Shown here one piece after another: positions 15,861 to 19,562 of a stretch of 19,562 nucleotides of DNA. Position numbers and translations under genes: made by a program. The notes under the pieces were generated by a model. It was not told the origin of the DNA, searched no databases, and worked only from the letters and a program-made list of their open reading frames with translations. This stretch comes from Microcaldota archaeon (GTDB lineage: Archaea > Micrarchaeota > Micrarchaeia > Micrarchaeales > Micrarchaeaceae): the NCBI GenBank assembly GCA_021785805.1, contig JAJYEJ010000007.1:5615-25176 (forward strand). The letters run 5' to 3'. Position 1 is the first letter of the stretch. Each line of letters starts with the position of its first letter.

Positions 15861-15955
15861 CCATTATGCGCCCATGCCATACGCATGGAATAAGATAAGC
15901 CAATCGCACAATGAATTGCAGCACAAGCCTTAATAAGGTTTTGCCATTTGTCGAC

Positions 15956-16345
15956 TTATCGGAAGCCAAGGTCCGACTGCCCACTGCGTAGGAGCCTCAA
16001 AACCGCCCTTCCTGTCCTGGTTATCTTCAGGTTGTCAGATCCATCCTCATGTCTTATGAGCCCAAGGTCCTCCAGGGCGAATGCAACCTCTCTGGACCTT
16101 CTGGAAGGCCCTTCCTCCAAGAACAATACCTCTTTAGTCCAGGAGTCCAGTGCCGTCAGGCTAACTCCTGAAGGGGATTCCCTCTGCTCCATAGCGAGGC
16201 GTTTCAGGAACGATGAAAGCTGCGGATCCGAAGAGAAGCTCCTGCTCCCTATCGCCTCCTTGGCTGCATTAGTCCTGCCCTCTTTGGTCCTAAGATCGGC
16301 ATACGGCTTCCTATTTGTCAGATTAGTCCTATCCCTCCGTCCCAT
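15956..16345 (-). CDS. Unknown 129-residue basic protein, possible winged helix
   Basis: I do not recognise this family. The N-terminal third is very basic and probably disordered (MGRRDRTNLTNRK). The second half has a helix-helix-wing look: SRRSREVAFALEDLGLI, then DNLKITRTGRAVLRLL, which resembles winged-helix DNA-binding domains whose closing strands read LxITxxGRxxL. A nucleic-acid-binding role is therefore possible but unproven. There is no signal peptide or membrane segment. The ATG at 16345 lies 32 bases from a TATA-like box (16374-16381), giving a very short leader. It is divergent from the helical-repeat gene, with back-to-back promoters in a gap of about 100 bases. Confidence 0.7.
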   Translation of the reverse strand: MGRRDRTNLTNRKPYADLRTKEGRTNAAKEAIGSRSFSSDPQLSSFLKRLAMEQRESPSGVSLTALDSWTKEVLFLEEGPSRRSREVAFALEDLGLIRHEDGSDNLKITRTGRAVLRLLRSGQSDLGFR

Positions 16346-16373
16346 TTCATCAAAAGGCCTTGAGCCTATAATG

Positions 16374-16381
16374 ATATTTAT
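16374..16381 (-). promoter_or_regulatory. TATA-like box of the 129-residue protein gene
   Basis: The minus strand reads ATAAATAT in the context GGCATAAATATCAT, 32 bases before the ATG at 16345. It is back-to-back with the plus-strand box at 16414. Confidence 0.5.
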
Positions 16382-16413
16382 GCCTGACTGTTCAAATCAG
16401 CCTAATGGAAAAC

Positions 16414-16423
16414 CCTATATAAT
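16414..16423 (+). promoter_or_regulatory. TATA-like box of the helical-repeat protein gene
   Basis: CTATATAATA ends just before an ATG at 16424, too close for that codon to be transcribed. The next in-frame ATG (16451) lies about 33 bases from its centre and fits a short-leader message. Confidence 0.5.
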
Positions 16424-16450
16424 ATGACAGCCACAGTGCTGGATGGTCAA

Positions 16451-16972
16451 ATGCCACGAAGATACGAGAAAAGCGCAGACGAATCGCGATCCAGAAAGGC
16501 GGCCGAAGCACGGGCAGCGGAATACAGGAACATAGGCGATTTTGAATATGCCGCGAGCATCTACATCAGGCTCTCCAAGATGGAATTGGACCCTGACGTA
16601 CAAAAAAGATACAGAAGTGAGGTTCTAGAATGCGCAGTAGGCCTAGAGAAGTTGAAGTCGTGGACCTCCGCTGCACGCACAATGGTTGCGCTGAGCGAAC
16701 TGGAGCAAGACCCTAAAATCGCCAGAGAGCATATGATAAAAGCAGCAGAAGACTACGAAACCGGCGGCATTCTGGGATATGCGGCTATACTGTGGCTCAA
16801 ATTATGCGAGTCAGAAGAAGACGAAATCAAAAAGTCGTCATTCCGTGATAGAGCAATCAAAGCATTCGACCGGGCGGGCCTGCGTAAGGACGCAGAAGAC
16901 ATACGGAAGAGTGTCCGCCCGATAAACCCACATAAATTCGATCTTTTCACGCATGACGATGATATCACCTGA
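16451..16972 (+). CDS. Alpha-helical TPR-like protein, unknown role
   Basis: Predicted soluble protein of 173 residues, almost entirely helical and charged. Repeating helix pairs of about 34-40 residues can be seen: AEYRNIGDFEYAASIYIRLS, LEKLKSWTSAARTMVALSEL, EDYETGGILGYAAILWLKLC and IKAFDRAGLRKDAEDIRKS. The pattern of G/A-Y-A positions is that of TPR or SNAP-like solenoids that bind other proteins. No catalytic motif is present. I use ATG 16451 rather than 16424 because the TATA-like box at 16414-16423 touches the earlier codon. Its stop overlaps the stop of the convergent Nudix gene by 8 bases. Confidence 0.75.
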   Translation: MPRRYEKSADESRSRKAAEARAAEYRNIGDFEYAASIYIRLSKMELDPDVQKRYRSEVLECAVGLEKLKSWTSAARTMVALSELEQDPKIAREHMIKAAEDYETGGILGYAAILWLKLCESEEDEIKKSSFRDRAIKAFDRAGLRKDAEDIRKSVRPINPHKFDLFTHDDDIT

Positions 16973-17426
16973 TTGTAATCTGGTGCCTCGTTATGCTGCG
17001 GTTATCCTCATCCATCCAGAAATCCGCATCGAATCTCTTCCTGTCCAACATAAGCTGCATCCAGTACCTATCGTCCGGCCACATCTCATCCCACGGCAGG
17101 TTATCTGTATTGAACCATCGCACCTCTCCTTCCTCGCTGTCGTGCGGACTTCCTACAAACTCCCTGGTGGAGAAAAGGTGGCACGATATGAATATGTCAT
17201 CCAGTCCGAAGGTCCTGAAATTCAATAAGCCATGGTAAAAAAGCACCTTTACCCCGAGACCGGTCTCCTCAAACGTCTCCCTCACTGCGCTCTCCTCAGG
17301 CGTTTCATCCATCTCCACCTTACCTCCTGGAGCATTCCATCTCCCCTTGCTTATGCCACGCACCGCTCGCTTAAGCAAGATTCGATTACCATCTATGATA
17401 TGGCACAAGGTGTCAATCCTGGTCAT
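16965..17426 (-). CDS. Nudix hydrolase resembling MTH1/NUDT1 (oxidised nucleotide sanitising)
   Basis: Hydrolyses nucleoside diphosphate-linked substrates; likely clears oxidised purine dNTPs. The Nudix box is complete, from G in GGKVEMDE through SAVRETFEETGLGV (pattern Gx5Ex7REUxEExGU). Two further features point to MTH1: RWNAPGGKVE before the box, and EMWPDDRYWMQLMLDRKRFDADF after it. The WPDD aspartates match the base-recognising pair in human MTH1 (Asp119/Asp120). The frame is open up to a TTG at 17459. I choose ATG 17426 since a TATA-like box at 17464-17472 predicts a leader of about 15 bases containing GTGGT. It is divergent from the methyltransferase gene and overlaps the convergent helical-repeat gene at its end. 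Confidence 0.88.
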   Translation of the reverse strand: MTRIDTLCHIIDGNRILLKRAVRGISKGRWNAPGGKVEMDETPEESAVRETFEETGLGVKVLFYHGLLNFRTFGLDDIFISCHLFSTREFVGSPHDSEEGEVRWFNTDNLPWDEMWPDDRYWMQLMLDRKRFDADFWMDEDNRSITRHQITIR

Positions 17427-17463
17427 GTGGACCACTTTTATGCAAAAGATAAACCCCAATAAA

Positions 17464-17472
17464 GCTTAAATA
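17464..17472. promoter_or_regulatory. TATA-like element shared by Nudix and methyltransferase genes
   Basis: The plus strand reads GCTTAAATA and the minus strand TATTTAAGC. It lies about 37 bases from the methyltransferase ATG and 41 from the Nudix ATG. Both short leaders contain GTGGT three or four bases before the ATG. Confidence 0.45.
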
Positions 17473-17504
17473 TGATAGTAAACAATCCCCTTTACTGTGG
17501 TTGA

Positions 17505-18236
17505 ATGGCGGTAGACCAGCGCATCATAGAGATGTGGCGGAAGAGACTAGGCGGGGTCAGATTCGATCCTCCAATCGATTACAAGCTGATATTCTATGAT
17601 GCCATAAAGGGGCTCGCAAAGCCCGGATACTCTTTCCTCGATATGGGTACCGGAACGGGAAGGGTGATTTTCGACAACAATCTCCGGGATGTATACGACA
17701 CCGTTATCGGGGTGGACATCAGGCCGGAAATGGTCACACTCTGCAAGGAGAAGGCGAAAGGGATGAGAAATGTCGACTTTGTAGTTGGCGACGCTACGAA
17801 GAAAATGAGAATGAATCCAAACACCTTTGACGTGATATCATCGATGTTCGGACCTCACGATCCGGCAGAGGTGTCAAGATTGCTCTCCCCGGGCGGCTAT
17901 TTCGTCTATATAGACAGCATACGCGGAGACCATAAGGAAATAATAAAACAGTTTCCGGAGCTGTCAAAGGGTATCGATGGGAGCCCAAGGCTGACAACCA
18001 TAAAAGAGAGGAACAGCAAGCTCAAGTCGGTTGGCATGGAGGTAATATCGACGAATGTCCTAAGCTACAAGTGGATATTCAAGAACGACGAAGCGCTTCG
18101 TCAGTTCTACGAAAAAATCCTGTTCGCTCCAGTCTTCGATGGGAAGGAGGACAGGCTGCAGGGCTTAGAGCACCTGATCGATGGATCCATAATGATAACA
18201 AGAAGGCTTTGCACCACCGTGGCGAAGAAGCTATGA
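17505..18236 (+). CDS. Class I SAM-dependent methyltransferase
   Basis: Rossmann-fold methyltransferase of 243 residues, cytoplasmic. Seen: SAM-binding motif I FLDMGTGTGRV (44-54), acidic Asp71 in VIGVDIRPEM that would bind the ribose, DFVVGDATKKM (motif II region), and FDVISSMFGPHD followed by LLSPGGYFVYIDS, the motif III strand. The substrate cannot be told. The C-terminal 100 residues, with WIFKND...FYEKILFAPVFD, carry no known substrate signature. GTGGT precedes the ATG by three bases. The gene ends 3 bases from the convergent ADP-ribosylglycohydrolase stop. Confidence 0.85.
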   Translation: MAVDQRIIEMWRKRLGGVRFDPPIDYKLIFYDAIKGLAKPGYSFLDMGTGTGRVIFDNNLRDVYDTVIGVDIRPEMVTLCKEKAKGMRNVDFVVGDATKKMRMNPNTFDVISSMFGPHDPAEVSRLLSPGGYFVYIDSIRGDHKEIIKQFPELSKGIDGSPRLTTIKERNSKLKSVGMEVISTNVLSYKWIFKNDEALRQFYEKILFAPVFDGKEDRLQGLEHLIDGSIMITRRLCTTVAKKL

Positions 18237-18239
18237 CCT

Positions 18240-19229
18240 TCAGAACGAGCGGAGAGGCTCAATTTGCTGCTTGTTTGCCTTTGCAGCAACATAAAGTTTC
18301 TGGGCTATTCCCTCTACGAGATCCTTCCTTAGCAGCGAATCCCTCCACTCTCTTGGAATTGAATCGATGCCATAGTGGGCGCCGGCCATCTGCCCGAACA
18401 CAGCTCCTCTGGAGTCCGAATCGCCCCCCAAGCTTACTGCCTCTACGGCTCCAGTCTCGAATGTATCTGTCCTAGCAAATGCCCAAAGCGCCGATTCTAA
18501 CGTATCCCATACGCTTCCCGATGTCTTCGGATTGCAGCTTCTGAACGAGCCCTTGGAAATCTCCGCTATTTTCCTGTGGAGAGGAAACGATTTCCAGTAA
18601 CCATAGGGATCATTCCATTTCGCAGGATCGGAGAGCAGGAAATCCTTCGGGGCCCCATTAATCGCGGAGTGTATAATCCATCCGAGATACCTAGAAGCGT
18701 CTGCGGCTTCTAACACAGGATGGGTTACCATTGCGCTATCGCCTGAATATCTGATCGCTAAGCTATGGTGCTGATAAGCGTAGAATGCAGGCACAGGGAA
18801 AAGCCTCATTATGCAGCCGTTTCCCGCGCCGCTGTTGTCTTCAGAGGGGCCTACATATGGCAGGCCTGTCCTTTTAAAGCTCTCCAACGCGTTCTTTATG
18901 GTTCTTCCAGTCCCGATATTCTTGTCTGTCGATCCAAGGTAATTCTCATCAACAACTCTTATGTACCTTCTTATATGGTCTGTAGGGTCAAAACCATTCG
19001 ACTCAATCATGCTTTCAGCGAGCGCAAGCGCATGTGAGGTGTCATCAGTATATGCTCCTTTCGGCAACTCCAGCTCTCCTCCTGCCTCCATAGCCTTAAG
19101 GACCTTCGGTTCTCTTGGTTTTCTTATTACCTCATTAGGCATCCCAAGTGCGTCACACACTGCGAGCCCCACGAGTCCTCCAGCTATCCTGTTCCTTATA
19201 TCCTCATCACGGTTACCTAAAAATGACAA
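18240..19229 (-). CDS. ADP-ribosylglycohydrolase family protein (DraG/ARH type)
   Basis: Removes ADP-ribose from proteins or nucleic acids, or hydrolyses related ADP-ribose compounds. The 329-residue length fits. Seen: the N-terminal GGLVGLAVCDALG (17-29), metal-binding Y-TDDT (60-64), GNGCIMR (136-142), and the C-terminal metal motif LGGDSDSRGAVFGQMAGAHYG (267-287), where the family usually reads GGDTDT. These give the binuclear magnesium site. The start is TTG at 19229; the frame is closed by a TAG four codons upstream. A gene for the matching ADP-ribosyltransferase is not visible. It lies 27 bases after the stop of the next gene upstream and may be co-transcribed with it. Confidence 0.9.
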   Translation of the reverse strand: MSFLGNRDEDIRNRIAGGLVGLAVCDALGMPNEVIRKPREPKVLKAMEAGGELELPKGAYTDDTSHALALAESMIESNGFDPTDHIRRYIRVVDENYLGSTDKNIGTGRTIKNALESFKRTGLPYVGPSEDNSGAGNGCIMRLFPVPAFYAYQHHSLAIRYSGDSAMVTHPVLEAADASRYLGWIIHSAINGAPKDFLLSDPAKWNDPYGYWKSFPLHRKIAEISKGSFRSCNPKTSGSVWDTLESALWAFARTDTFETGAVEAVSLGGDSDSRGAVFGQMAGAHYGIDSIPREWRDSLLRKDLVEGIAQKLYVAAKANKQQIEPLRSF

Positions 19230-19256
19230 CTCATCATCCTAATGCCGATGCCATCC

Positions 19257-19562
19257 CTAATGTGTTGTGGCCGCAACGTGTTCCTTCTGCTCCAGTCTTG
19301 CGATGAAATTCTCGCGTTCCTCCGGAGTCGCGTTAATCAACATCTTGGCGATTAATGCTGTTTGCTCCTCATCGCTTAATGTCTTACCTCTAGGGTCTAC
19401 GACGTCCATGCCTGCGGCGTGTGCTCTCAGCGCAATTTCGAAAAGCCTTTCTCCCTCTATCTTCTTTACAGACACTTTCGTAGAACCATCCCCTACTCCT
19501 AATCGGTCTCCAAACCTTCTCCATACCTGTACGAGCCTCTCCTCAAGCACATTCTTATCTTC
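19257..19562 (-). CDS. Unknown helical protein, open at the right edge
   Basis: I do not recognise this protein. A GTG at 19550 could start a 97-residue product, but the frame stays open to the window edge (four more codons), so the true start may lie outside. The visible part is charged and probably helical: EERLVQVWRRFGDRLG, then KIEGERLFEIALRAHAAGMDV, and LSDEEQTALIAKMLINATPEERENFIARLEQ near the end. There is no membrane segment or metal-binding cluster. It precedes the ADP-ribosylglycohydrolase by 27 bases on the same strand, so the two may form an operon. Confidence 0.6.
   Translation of the reverse strand, partial: EDKNVLEERLVQVWRRFGDRLGVGDGSTKVSVKKIEGERLFEIALRAHAAGMDVVDPRGKTLSDEEQTALIAKMLINATPEERENFIARLEQKEHVAATTH

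Noticed and set aside
15928..15950. Short inverted repeat (CCTTAATAAGG with adjoining T-run) as a terminator
   Set aside because: The stem is only four base pairs and archaeal termination does not depend on such hairpins. I see no strong support.
1..19562. tRNA, rRNA, CRISPR array or intact insertion sequence
   Set aside because: I looked through the few gaps (572-959, 2346-2462, 4423-4680, 11456-12230) and saw no cloverleaf-like sequence, regularly spaced repeats, or transposase with terminal repeats.

Overview
The window is archaeal chromosome. The evidence is RNA polymerase subunit K, a geranylgeranyl reductase for ether lipids, class III (pilin-type) signal peptides, an ER/archaeal-type signal peptidase, TATA-like promoter boxes about 25-40 bases ahead of start codons, and frequent ATA (Ile) and AGG/AGA (Arg) codons. 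Genes are tightly packed, with convergent overlaps and 3-20 base gaps. My best guess is a DPANN archaeon such as Micrarchaeota. That is an inference; no rRNA gene is present to test it.

Layout: (1) 1-2345, minus strand: two surface proteins with a nearly identical promoter, signal anchor and first domain but different C-terminal parts. One carries a six-unit, cysteine-paired kelch-like propeller; the other runs off the left edge. A possible gene relic lies between them. (2) 2463-6955, plus strand: an isoprenoid cluster encoding mevalonate kinase, a HAD phosphatase, a 47-codon ORF with a strong ribosome binding site, mevalonate-(di)phosphate decarboxylase and an Erg8-like phosphomevalonate kinase. 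Together these are the three post-mevalonate steps of the classical (eukaryote-like) pathway, which is uncommon in archaea. (3) 7003-11455, minus strand: SMC followed by signal peptidase I. (4) 11456-12268: a poorly coding stretch that looks like a decayed zinc-ribbon/membrane protein gene. (5) 12231-14164: a site-2 protease with a CBS-like tail, divergent from an SbcD-related metallophosphoesterase; they share one palindromic TATA-like element. (6) 14177-15831, minus strand: geranylgeranyl reductase followed by rpoK. (7) 15956-19562: two proteins of unknown function with back-to-back promoters, an MTH1-like Nudix hydrolase divergent from a methyltransferase, an ADP-ribosylglycohydrolase, and an unknown protein open at the right edge.

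The mevalonate cluster makes C5 isoprenoid precursors, and geranylgeranyl reductase saturates the finished chains, so two modules serve membrane lipid synthesis. The signal peptidase, site-2 protease and pilin-like proteins form a membrane and surface theme. Many promoters place the predicted transcript start at or just before the start codon, pointing to leaderless or short-leader mRNAs; this revises several start codons. I found no tRNA, rRNA, CRISPR array or intact insertion sequence.
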